64,000 nucleotides of DNA from Cubamyces lactineus. Taxonomy: Eukaryota > Basidiomycota > Agaricomycetes > Polyporales > Polyporaceae. The stretch covers positions 744,001-808,000 of the forward strand of contig JACDTU010000015.1 in assembly GCA_022376465.1 (NCBI GenBank). Direction: 5' to 3'. Shown piece after piece: positions 44,601 through 56,600 of the stretch; positions within the stretch are counted from its first letter, which is position 1, and every line of letters starts with the position of its first letter. A program made the translations under genes and the position numbers. Below the pieces are notes generated by a model. That model saw nothing but the letters and a program-made list of their open reading frames with translations. It made no database searches and was not told where the DNA came from.

Positions 44601-47600
44601 TGGCCCGCGTCGGAAAATTCTTGGGAACCAGAAAAACATCTCAAGAATGCGCAGTCGATCTTGCGCAACTATAAGAAGAGGCACAAGTTGTCGTGAAAGA
44701 CTCAACCCACTCCCCACTGAAATATTTCTTCCAATTTTCTGAACAATTTCTCATATATTCACAATGGTCTACACTCGCACTCAGCTCACTGGTCGCCGTT
44801 TCTCTGAGGCTTCCAGGCGTAACATCCCTCGTCCCCCCAACTTCATCCGCGAACGACGAACGGTTTTTTATAACCACCTTCCTCGACACACCGTCTCGGC
44901 CAACGATGAAGGCACCCTCGCCGACCGCATCGGCTGGGTCATCGTTCACCCTGACCTCTATAGTCACGTCGAGGCAAGGATCGCTCATCTTCCCGAGGTC
45001 AAGGACCTCATCGACATCTACCGCTCTCTCGCTAGAGCCGCTCCCTCTTATGGAGTTCTCGTCAACTACAATAAGAGAACGTCGGCTCCTAGGTCGGAGA
45101 AGAAGAAGGTAGACCAGGTAGCAAACGAGGCGTACCAAGCGGTGATCCAAGCGGCAGAGAAAGTACTCTCTATGCTCGCTAACCCCCAGATCGCGGGGGC
45201 TCTCTCGGATCTCATGCCCCTTCGCAACCAACACGGCACTCACAGCTGGGGGCATATCTTTTGGCCGCAGCGCCTCGACGATTACCCGGAGGCTATTGAG
45301 GTAGATGAGGATGAAGACGCAGATGTGAGTTCAGTCGGCGGATGGTCAATTCCTTCGACTGATCCCTGGAAGGTATCCACCCCCGACCCTGAAGAGGAAG
45401 CTATCAAATGGGGTCAGACTTCTACCCAAGAGTCGACTCCTTCCCTGACCTCCTCCAGTTCCGACTCATCCTATTCCGAGGTTGAGTCTTTCGACCTCTT
45501 ACCTGAGCTCGAACACCTCGAGCTTAGCACGGTCGACGAAGTCGATGAGCTCCTTGAAGAGGAGTTCCATGAGGCTTTGAAGGTCGCAGTCAGGGCGCCC
45601 TCTCCTCCTCCTCCTCCCCCGACAACGCTCACTAAGAACGTCGAGGAACCCCGAGGACGTTGCGGGTTTTTTCGAGGAACCGGTGAAGATCGACTCGGAT
45701 ATGTCAACTCCAACGGCGACATCTTTGTCGTTCCCAACAACCCCTTCGGCATCTCGATTACTCGCATTATGGTCGCATACCACCTTCGATGGCCGGAGGC
45801 TTCTGTTCGGACCACCATGGCGGCAGCACTTCTTATCGACGATGTCATCGCTCGTCGAGGTAATTTTCCTGCTTTCAAGATCGAAGCAGAGCGTACCCCG
45901 ACAACTTATCGCCAGGCTCTAGGCATGTCGGCGGCAGAGTCGGCGCAGTGGGACTGCATTCGGGCGGTAGGTAATGAGTCTGACCTCGTCGAGATCTCGT
46001 TGGACGTCTTCCGTCCTGAGGTTGTCGAGAGAAACCAGAACATTATTGTGCATGCCTAAGGTCGAGGACGACCTTCAGCGGAGGGGGAGCTAATGTTACG
46101 AATGTACGATAGGCGTGTTACGAACTTTACGAACTGGTACAGTATCTGCTTCGATCTCTGTACGATACAGATATGGCGGACTCTAGGATTTTAGCTACGG
46201 TTCTATAAGACAGGAATGGTCTCGTATTATCTAGGACACTCTAGGACTTTCTATGCACAGTCACTTCTGCACAGTGCACAGTTAATTCCGCGCAGTGCAC
46301 AGGCGCTTCTGCACAGTCCACAGCAGCACTGCCACAGTGTTACTAGGTTCGACTAGCGCTGACTACTACGTACCAGAAAGTCCGTGTATACGCTAGAACA
46401 TTCCGTCTACAGGCCTGCATACATGTATATAAGAGGCGACGCCATAGAGCGACCCTCAGCTTTCAGTCTCTTTGCGAATTACGACTTTGGTTGCTCGTTA
46501 CCTCGCTTTCACTGCAAATACTACTACGCGCTTATCTTCGACAAGCTAGGGCTAGTAGCTGAATAGATACAAGCTCTCTATTCATTGACGTCTTAAGGCT
46601 TGATAGTTTAAGAGTCACGCTCGAAAGCGTAACAGCTGCACAGTGCACAGTTACTTCCGCGCAGTGCACAGGCGCTTCTGCACAGTCCACAGCAGCACTG
46701 CCACAGTGTTACTAGGTTCGACTAGCGCTGACTACTACGCACCAGAAAGTCCATGTACACGTTAGAACATTCCGTCTACAGGCCTGCATACATGTATATA
46801 AGAGGCGACGCCATAGAGCGACCCTCAGCTTTCAGTCTCTTCGCGAAATACGACTTTTGTTGCTCGTTAACTCGCTTTCAACTGCAAATACTACTACGCG
46901 CTTATCTTCGACAAGCTAGGGCTAGTAGCTGAATAGATACAAGCTCTCTATTCATTGACGTCTTAAGGCTTGATAGTTTAAGAGTCACGCTCGAAAGCGT
47001 AACATACGATCCCCTAGATCTACCTCTACGCGATCATTCTAGCTTTCTTGCCCACGCCAACGAGGTCCAGTTCGCACCAACTGAAGCTGAGCATGAACAG
47101 CTTGCGAAGCTCCATGGGATCAAAGGAATCCCAGTTCTGAGTGTGCTGTCCTCCCTCTCCTTTCCGACATCCTTCCCTTACGATTTCATGCATCTCATGT
47201 TCGAGAACGTCCTCAAGAACCTCATGCTCCTGTGGACTGGCAGTTACAAGGGTCTAGACACCGGCTCTGAAGACTACGAGATCTCGCCGACAGTCTGGGA
47301 TGCTATAGGGGAGGCCAGTGCGTCGTCAGGCGATACCATTCCTTCTGCGTTTGGACCCCGGCCCCCCAACGTTGCGAGCGACAAGACGTCATGGACCGCG
47401 GATCTCCGCTCTTTCTGGGCGCTGTACGTCGGCCCCACCCTGCTCTCCGGCCGCTTCCCGCACCGGAAGTACTACGACCACTTGTTACGCTTTCGAGCGT
47501 GACTCTTAAACTATCAAGCCTTAAGACGTCAATGAATAGAGAGCTTGTATCTATTCAGCTACTAGCCCTAGCTTGTCGAAGATAAGCGCGTAGTAGTATT

Positions 47601-50600
47601 TGCAGTTGAAAGCGAGTTAACGAGCAACCAAAGTCGTATTTCGCGAAGAGACTGAAAGCTGAGGGTCGCTCTATGGCGTCGCCTCTTATATACATGTATA
47701 CCAGCCTGTAGACGGAACGTTCTAGCGTATACAAGGACTTTCTGGTGCGTAGTAGTCAGCGCTAGTCGAACCTAGTAACACTGTGGCAGTGCTGCTGTGT
47801 ACTGTGCAGAAGCGCTGTGCACTGCGCGGAAGCGACTGTGCACTGTGCAGAAGTAACTGTGCATGGAAAGTCCTAGAGCATCCTAGATAATACGAGACTG
47901 TTCCATAGAATCCGCCATATACAATCGTAGCTGGAGTCCCAGAGCCTACCATACTTGTATCGTACAGAGTAAGTACTAGAAACCGTTACCAGTTCGTCGA
48001 GACGTCGCAATACCTATTGTACATTCGTAACATCAGCTCCCCCTCCGCTGAAGGTCGTCCTCGACCTTAGAGGTGAACGATAGCATTGTTTCTCTCGACG
48101 ACCTCAGGACGGAAGACATCCAGGGAGATCTGGACGAGCTCCGCATCGCTACCTACTGCTCGAATGCAGTCCCATTGAGCAGTCTCTGCCGCCGACATGC
48201 CTAAAGCCTCGCGATAAGTAGTCGCGATGCGTTCAGCGTCGACCTTGAAGGCGGGGTAATTTCCACGCCGGGCGATGACATCGTCGATGAGTAGGGAGGC
48301 GGCTTGGGTGGTCCTGACTGAAGCTTCCGGCCATCGGAGATGGTATGCGACCATGATCCGAACGTCAGAGATGCCGAAGGAACTGTTGGGGACCATGAAA
48401 ATGTCGCCTCGAGAGTTGATGTATCCGAACCGATCTTCTCCGGTTCCACGAAAGAAACCGCATCGTCCATGGGGTTCCTCGACGTGCTTGGTGATCGTAG
48501 TCGGGGGAGGAGGAGGCGGGGAAGGGGCCCTTACTGCGACTTTCAGGGCTTCGTGGAACTCCTCTTCCGAGAGCTCGTCGATCGTGCTAAGCTCTAGTTG
48601 TTCGAGCTCAGGGAGTAAATCGAAAGACTCGACTTCCGAATAGGAGGAGTCAGAACTTGAGGAGGATAGGGTCGGGGTCGACCCCTCAACTGAAGTCGGA
48701 CCCCATTTGATGGCTTCCTCCTCAGGATCAGGAGTGGAAACCTTCCAAGGGTCAGTCGAGGGAATGGACCATCCACCATCCGAGCGTACCTCGTCCTCGT
48801 CTTCTTCCTCATCCGAAGAATCGACCTCGATAGCTTGCGGGTAGTCATCGAGGCGTTGCGGCCAAAAGACATGCCCCCAACTATGCGTACCGTGTTGGTT
48901 ACGCAGGGGCATCAGGTCCGAGAGTGCTCCCGCGACCTGAGGGTTAGCGAGCATAGAAATTACTTTCTCTGCCGCTTGAACCACTGCCTGATAGGCCTCG
49001 CTCGCAACTTGAACTACCTTCTTCTTCTCGGACTTGGGCGCCGACGTTCTCTGGTTGTGTTTGATGAGAACAGAGTAAGAGGGGGCGGCCCTGGCGAGAG
49101 CGCGGTAGACGTCGATGAGGTCCTTGACCTCAGGAAGATGGGCAATACGGGCCTCGACATGGCTGTAGAGGTCGGGGTGCACGATGACCCAGCCGACACG
49201 ATCGGCGAGGGTGCCCTCGTCGTTGCACGAGACGGTGTGTCGGGGAAGATGGTTGTAGAAAACAGTGCGCCGTGCCCTAATGAAGTTGGGGGGACGGGGA
49301 ATGTTGCGACGAGTCGCCTCAGAGAAACGACGACCAGTAAGACGAGTGTTGGTGTAGACCATAGTGAATAGAGGAGAAATTTGTTCAGAAAATTCGAAGA
49401 GATATTGGGTGAGGAGTGGGTTGAGTCCTTCACGACAACTTGTGCCTCTTCTTATAGTTGCGCAAGATCGACTGCGCGTTCTTGAGATGTCTTTCTGGTT
49501 CCCAAGAATTTTCCGATGCGGGCCAGCCCTTCCAAGCCACTAGATACTGCTTTTGGGTACCTCTAGTGCGGTGGCTCAGAATTGCTTCTACCTCCCATTC
49601 CTCTCCTTCAGTTGATTCAGGAGTGGGAATCGGTGGAGGTCGGACATAGTCTGGTCCGTGCTCCTTAGTTGTGTGGTACGGGGTAAGTAGCGCTACGTGG
49701 AAGACGCGGTGTATCTTCCATTTCTCCGGAAGCTTTAACTTAAATGTAACCGGTCCCAAGACCTTGACGATGGTGAACGGTCCCACTCGTTTTGGAATCA
49801 ACTTCCTGGAGACATATGGAAGCCTGAGGTTCTTTGTATCGAGAAGAACCTTGTCTCCGAGCTTCAGCGGAACTTGCGCAGCGGGGAGCCTTCTTGACAT
49901 AGCTGCGGCGGCCTGCGCATGCGCCGCTATTGTATTCTCCCTGGCTTCCTGAAGACTTTGAAGCCTCTGCTCCGTACTTGGATGCTTTGGGGTGGTTCGG
50001 ACTGTCCCAACGGCCTCTGGCTGAAACCCGTAGAGTAGCTCAAACGGGGATTTTCCCGTGACAGAGTGTGTCCGCTGATTGTGCGCGAATTCGAATTGAG
50101 GCAGCAGTTTGGCCCAGTTCTCCGGATTGTTAGCACAGTAGAGCCGAAGTGCTAAGTCGAGTTCTTGATTTACTCGCTCCGTTTCCCCATCTGTCTGAGG
50201 ATGGTAGGCCGTGCTGAGTGCCGTTTCAATTCCGAGGCTATTGTGTAGTTCTTTGAATGCCTTGGATATGAATTGCGGCCCCCGATCCGAGATGACCTTC
50301 GCAGGTAGTCCGAATCTGCGATACACATCCCTTTGCAGAATATCCATGGCTCCTTCTGCCGTAATATTCTTGGTGCAAGGGGAAAATACCGCTGCTTTGG
50401 ATACATCATGGTCGACTACCACTTGGACGGCATTAAAACCATCCGATTCTGGTAGATCGGTGATATAATCCATGGTAATTGTCCGGAAAGGCCTAGTATC
50501 CCCACTGTGTTGAATGGGAATTAAGCCTGGTTTAATGGGATGCGTATTGACCTTGCTTGTTTGGCAAGCGGCGCAACCTTTGACATATTGCGCGATGAAT

Positions 50601-53600
50601 TTCCGCATGCCTGGCCACATATATTCCCGTTTAACCAGATCATAGGTTTTCTGGACTCCTGGGTGTCCCATAATCGGTGCGTCGTGATGCATCTTGACTA
50701 TATCACGATACAATTGATTATCTGGTGGAACGTATACTCTGTTCTTGTACAGGAGTATTCCGTCGTCGTCGGACCAATCTTCTGGTTTGCCGAACTCTGG
50801 GCGTTTGGTAGCCTTTCCTTTTAGAGTAATGTACTCTACTACCGAGTTGTCCCGTAGCTTGCTATCACGGATGCGCTCTTGTAGCTCAACGTTGACAGCT
50901 TTGGCAAAAAGTTCTGGCCCTAGTAATACGACGTCCTTGTTGTCATTTTCCCCCCCGTCATGCCCTGATCTCCGAGAAAGGGCGTCTGCTTGAGTGAGGG
51001 ATTTTCCGGGCTGGTGCTTGATTACGATGTTGAACTCCGAGAGGAATAAATGCCATCGCGCCTGTCTGCGATTTAACTTCTGCGCCGTACGGAAGTAGGT
51101 CAGATTTTTGTGATCTGATAGGATTTCTGTAGGGTGTGGGGAACCCTGCAAAAAATGTCGCCATGCTTCGAGAGCTCGAACAATGGCTAACAATTCTCTA
51201 TCATAAATCTGATAGTTCCGTTCCGCAGGAGTAAAGGACTTGGACAAATAGGCACAAGGATGCCATAGTCCGTCCTCTCCTTGCTGTCGTAGTACAGCAC
51301 CTGTTGCGACCTTAGAAGCATCGCACTCAATCTGAAATGGTTTCTCCGGATCCGGGATTTGTAGGATCGGTTCTTCAGTAAACCGCTTCTTGAGTGTATT
51401 GAATGCTTTCTGACAATCAGAGGTCCACAGAAAAGGCTGGTCCTTCTTGGTTAATTCCGTGAGGGGTCGGACTATCTTTGAATAATCCCGAATGAACCGT
51501 CGGTAGAAATTACCGAACCCTAGGAATGCCTGAACCTGCTTGACTGTTTTCGGTGGTTCCCACTCGATAATTGCCTTGAGCTTTACTGGATCCATAGCGA
51601 CTACCCCTGGCCGGATTATTGATCCTAGAAATTCGACTTCTTGTCTGTCGAATTCGCATTTTTCCGCCTTGAGGAATAGATCACTGTCTTGAAGTCGCTG
51701 TAAAGCTCTTCGCGTGCGTTTGTGATGGTCCTCGACATTGTCTGAGAATATCAGGATGTCGTCCATGTAAATGACCATCCATCCTTCCTGAAGCATGTCC
51801 CGGAAGAGATCGTTCATCATGTTCTGGAATGTGGCCGGTGCGTTGCACAAACCAAAAAACATGACTGTCGGTTCGAACAATCCGCTGGGTGTTATAAACG
51901 CAGCTTTCCACTCATCACCCTCTTTGATGCGAACATTATTGTACCCTGCTCGCACGTCGAGCTTGGTGAATATTGTGGCCCCTTTCAGCCGGTCAATGAT
52001 GTCGCTGATGAGCGGCAAGGGATATGCGTTTTTGATAGTCCCCTCGTTAAGAGCCCTGTAGTCTTGAACAGGTCGAAGACTCCCATCCTTCTTGGTGACA
52101 AAGAAAAATGGCGAGGCTAGTGGAGACTTGGATTTTCGAATGTAGCCCTTCTCGAGGTTCTCCGCAATGAATTTGTCGAGTTCTATACGTTCCGTATAGG
52201 TCAGAGGGTAGATTTTCCTCCAAGACCCCTTGGTATGATGGTCGAAGTCCTTCTTGAATTCGATAGCATGGTCCCATGGTCTCGAGGGCGGAAATCTACT
52301 TGCTGCCTTTTTCTCAAAGACCTGTCGATAGTCCTTTACAAAATCAGGTAGGATTTCGTCCAAGGTCTTCTCCTTCTGGTCTTTCTTCGCTGCTATAGCG
52401 ATCTCCGTAGACTTATTAATCTTTCGGATTTTCTTCTTGCGGTACCATAGCTCGATGGCCCTCGAAGGATTAAATGTAAGCCTTTCGGAGTCTGGGTCTG
52501 CGTCGTCCTCGTCCGGTATAGCACGTACGAACGATACGACCAGATCTTGATTTAGAGGTTTTAGTGGGAAATTCCACAGCATCCCTTCGGGTGGGTCGTG
52601 CTCGCATTGGTATTTATGGATCTGCTGCTGCTTCTTGATAATATCCGACTTGAAAGTAATGCGTCCACTTTCCCAGTCGATATTAGGATTGTACTTGCGG
52701 ATCCATGGCATGCCGAATAAGACATCGTCCCGCCCAATGTCGGCCACATACCAATTTGTTGGGAGCTTCTTCCCGTGTAGATTAAATGTCCCCTCCACCC
52801 GATGGGTAATGGTTCCCATGCTATTAACGCTATCGTCCGCGTTCCGGAAAGTCAGAGTCTTCGGTAGTCTGACTGTCGGAAGATTGTACTTGTCCACAAT
52901 CTTTTTATTGACGATCACGGCATCCGCACCAGTGTCGATGAGCCCCTTGATTTCGACGGCTTTGTCCTGAACCTGCATGTAACCGGGTATCAGCAGAGCA
53001 CTGCGTCTCCGCTCTGTATTGGTTACAATAGTTACATGCAGTTCCTTGGGCAAGTCAGGCGTCGAGTCTGCTTGCCTGCCTAAAAACCCGTCTCAAAATC
53101 TGTAGCCCTGAGTGCGTTAATAGAAATATTGTCCTCTTCGTCCTCTTCGTCCTCTTCGTCTGAGATCTCCTCAGACTCGTCCTCTAAGTCCTCGTCGGTA
53201 ACCTGTCGTACCTTCCGACTGACGGGTTTGCCGGGCTTCTTAGGTTTAGAAGGACAGTCTCTGGAAATATGTCCCGGCTTCCTGCACCGGAAACATAGTC
53301 CCTTGTCTTGCAGCTCCTGTCTCTCCTTGACAGAGAGCTTGTTAATATCGAGCGAGTCGTCCTCGATATTAACCGTCTTGACATTCTTCCTAGTCTTCGA
53401 GGTTTTGGCCTTGCGTCCTCTGCGATTAGCCAAAATCTTCTCCGTAAGGTGATAGCTATGGTTGATCTCCTTAGTCCTAGTCATCCACTCTTCAATGGTC
53501 GTCGGCGGAGGGTACGACATGGATATCTTCTTAAGTAAATATTCTGGAAGCGCATTCCTGTACAGGGCCAGTTGCGCTGCTGGGTCCAGAATTTTTCCCT

Positions 53601-56600
53601 TGAGAGCTAGATCCATGAACCTCGCATTGAACTCATCAACTGAAGAGTAGTCCTTGAGCTGTATTGTCGTGAGATTAACCATAGAGTCATCCACCTCGTC
53701 TACTGGGGCAAATGCGAGCAGGAAATTCTCTTGAAGACCGGCCAAGAGTCAAATCCTCGATAGACTCCCGGTCTAATTTCCTCTTCAGCTCGCTGAATTG
53801 TGATGTCCTTCCAGTAGTTTATATTGTCCCCTTCCATGAAGGATAGGGCCGTCGCCACCTTCGTGTAATCATTAACGAAGTCGTGGGGTCGCGCCGTGAA
53901 CAACAGGAACAGTTGATTGAGGAAGGACCTGGTTTTGTCTCGGTCTCCGTTGAAGACCTCAGGGTCCTTGATCTTGCCCTTTCCGTGTCCTTGCGGCGCA
54001 TTTCCTGGAACTTCTTGCGGTTCCGGGTCTGGGTCTGGTCCTGGTGGTCCTCCTCCTGGGGAGTAGGGATCTGAAGGCTCAGGGTCAGGCCGACCTCCGG
54101 GCCTACCTGGTCCGCCTCCTCCTCCACCTCCAGAAGGATTGATAACTCCTCCAGAAATTGCCGTTGCCCGAGGGGCTGGTCCACTTGATAAAGACCCGTA
54201 TCTTTCTCCTTCTGAGCCTTGCCCTTGCGGAGTGAACGCATATCTATGGGCTCCAGAAATGGACTCTCCTGTCGCTGTTCCCGACATGTACGATGGTACT
54301 GATTTTCGTACAAATTCTGGGGTTGCGCTGCGACCAGTATACTCCAATTCAGATTTAGTCTCCTCGACCTCTGTCTGAATATGCTCTTCTCTCGGTTCAG
54401 GTGTTTCTGCCTCGACCCGAGTGTCTTCTGTTTTCGGTGCAGGTACTACGACCTTAATCCGAATAGTTTCTTCGATTTTCGGTTCAGGTGCTTCGACCGT
54501 CGTCCGAAAAGTCTCGTCCTCCTTGTCCGAGTCCTCTACCTTAGGCGGTTCGGTCTCCTTTCCTTTCTCCTTGAAGGATGGACCTGATTCCTTAGGTGAT
54601 TCGGATTCTTGAGGTTTTGGGGTTCCTACTCTTGAAGTCGGAAACGATCCTGACACAACTCTCGGACTATTAATCCGACCAGTAGCTTTTCCAGCAAGTA
54701 GTGGCTTCTTGACTAACGCGGGTTGTCGTCCGTGGGTGTTAGTAATATCCCGCTCTTGTGAAGAGTGTGTTAGGATTAAAGCCGATGCGTGCTTGACGTT
54801 TGGAACCTCCTTAGTGTTGTACCGAAGTGGACACCTTTCGTTGGTGCAAAAATTCCACTTGTCTACGCTTTCTCGATAGTATACGTCCCGAGCTTTGTCG
54901 GAGTTGTAGAGATGATATAACCTTGAACAACTATATGGTTCAGCTGAACTCATACACGTTGTGCTTGTCGTAGGAAAGCCTGATGTAGTTCCCTAGCTCG
55001 GAGGCAACTACAAAATTTCCTAAGATTTTCTTCGAGGTCTATATCTGCGTAGTTCTCCGGATTGAGGACCTTTGCTCGCAGGTAGTCAATCTGGTTCTGA
55101 AGATATCCCGCAAAGTTCCGTACCCTCGTTGGAGGCGTAACAGCTTGTCTTGGAATAAATTCGAGTGTCTGGATGACCTGAGTTATGTATCGATGGGCTC
55201 GTTCGAGAGTCGCGTGATATCTCCTCGTGAAGTCTTCCTGTCCTAGTACTTCCAAGTTATCTGCTATAACTCGAAGTGTATCGATCGCGTGCACCGGAAG
55301 CTGTGTTCTCCGATAGAATATCCCTGCCGTTGAGGATGCTTCTTCAACACTAGTTTCTGGAGTCGATCGATCCGAACTATCCGTTCCTGGACTCGCTCGG
55401 ATTGGAATGGGTACGCCTATTGCTACTCCTGATTCCGCCTGAATGGCCAGAGAATTCCTATATTCTCTCCACTCGTCTGTTCTCTGAAACGCGGGTTCTT
55501 GTTCCGATACTCGAGTGCTCCGACCCGACGATGTCGAACTGGTACTTTCTACGTAAGGGATTGTCGAGCTAAAACCTCTTATCAAGGGGAATGGGGATCC
55601 TCCTGGCGATCTTGGGAGAGCAACTATATTCTCCGGGATCGCGAGTGGTGGTAAGCTCGGCAGTGTTTTGTTCCTTCCGCCTAGTACCCTGGGTGATTGT
55701 CGCAATGGGGGTTGTGTAGTTCCCTCCGTATTGACTATCGTCTCTCTGTACGTTACGAGCAAGAGAGAGTTCTGATGCGTTTCGTAGTCGTTGTCTTCCG
55801 ACGTAGGCCTCTGCACTTTTAACAAGTGGAGGGTTAAAGCTTTCAGTCTAATGTTACGCTTTCGAGCGTGACTCTTAAACTATCAAGCCTTAAGACGTCA
55901 ATGAATAGAGAGCTTGTATCTATTCAGCTACTAGCCCTAGCTTGTCGAAGATAAGCGCGTAGTAGTATTTGCAGTTGAAAGCGAGTTAACGAGCAACCAA
56001 AGTCGTATTTCGCGAAGAGACTGAAAGCTGAGGGTCGCTCTATGGCGTCGCCTCTTATATACATGTATACCAGCCTGTAGACGGAACGTTCTAGCGTATA
56101 CAAGGACTTTCTGGTGCGTAGTAGTCAGCGCTAGTCGAACCTAGTAACACTGTGGCAGTGCTGCTGTGTACTGTGCAGAAGCGCTGTGCACTGCGCGGAA
56201 GCGACTGTGCACTGTGCAGAAGTAACTGTGCATGGAAAGTCCTAGAGCATCCTAGATAATACGAGACTGTTCCATAGAATCCGCCATATACAATCGTAGC
56301 TGGAGTCCCAGAGCCTACCATACTTGTATCGTACAGAGTAAGTACTAGAAACCGTTACCAGTTCGTCGAGACGTCGCAATACCTATTGTACATTCGTAAC
56401 ACCACTTTGTTGATCTTGTGCGACTCATACACCGCTGTCTTCAATTCGAGATATCCTCCGAAGAGGTCCAGGAACTACGGGAAGGGTTTGCCAAATGGGT
56501 TAGGCAGTACGAGAGGTGAGCATGTCATACTAGTTCTCCGCTCTTCTCTGAGACTCACAGAATTGCAGAATTTACTATCAGCTGGATCCGACGAGGCTCT

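Larger units (their letters stand above)
37703..46093 (+). mobile_element. G3: gypsy element inserted in G2 pol, own 3' LTR lost
   Basis: 5' LTR, ORF1, gag (frameshifted), full pol and ORF4, followed by an LTR whose variants are those of G2. The expected second CTATA duplication and the rest of G2 pol are absent. Recombination between G3 and the distal part of G2 therefore probably removed them; the exact crossover cannot be placed and may lie anywhere from pol to the LTR. Confidence 0.8.
25262..47004 (+). mobile_element. G1: chromovirus-type Ty3/gypsy element, itself invaded in its 3' LTR
   Basis: 542-bp LTRs, TGTTAC...GTAACA, enclose a self-primed PBS, a methionine-free ORF1, gag, a -1 frameshift signal, pol ending in a chromodomain, an ORF4 and a polypurine tract. 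Its own sequence is 25262-33796 plus 46640-47004. The rest is the G2/G3 composite inserted in the U3 of the 3' LTR. All four G1 frames are open, and it is the only G copy here with an unbroken gag next to a full pol. Confidence 0.92.
47483..56401 (-). mobile_element. G4: gypsy element on the minus strand in the CACTA transposase
   Basis: 8.9-kb element with 550-bp LTRs that look identical by eye, the same gene order as G1, intact ORF1, pol and ORF4, and a frameshifted gag. Its U3 differs clearly from those of G1-G3, while pol is almost the same, so it is a separate subfamily or a recombinant. Confidence 0.93.

Noticed and set aside
47722..47952. 76-residue frame repeated at 56091-56321
   Set aside because: It is the U3 of the two G4 LTRs, not a gene.
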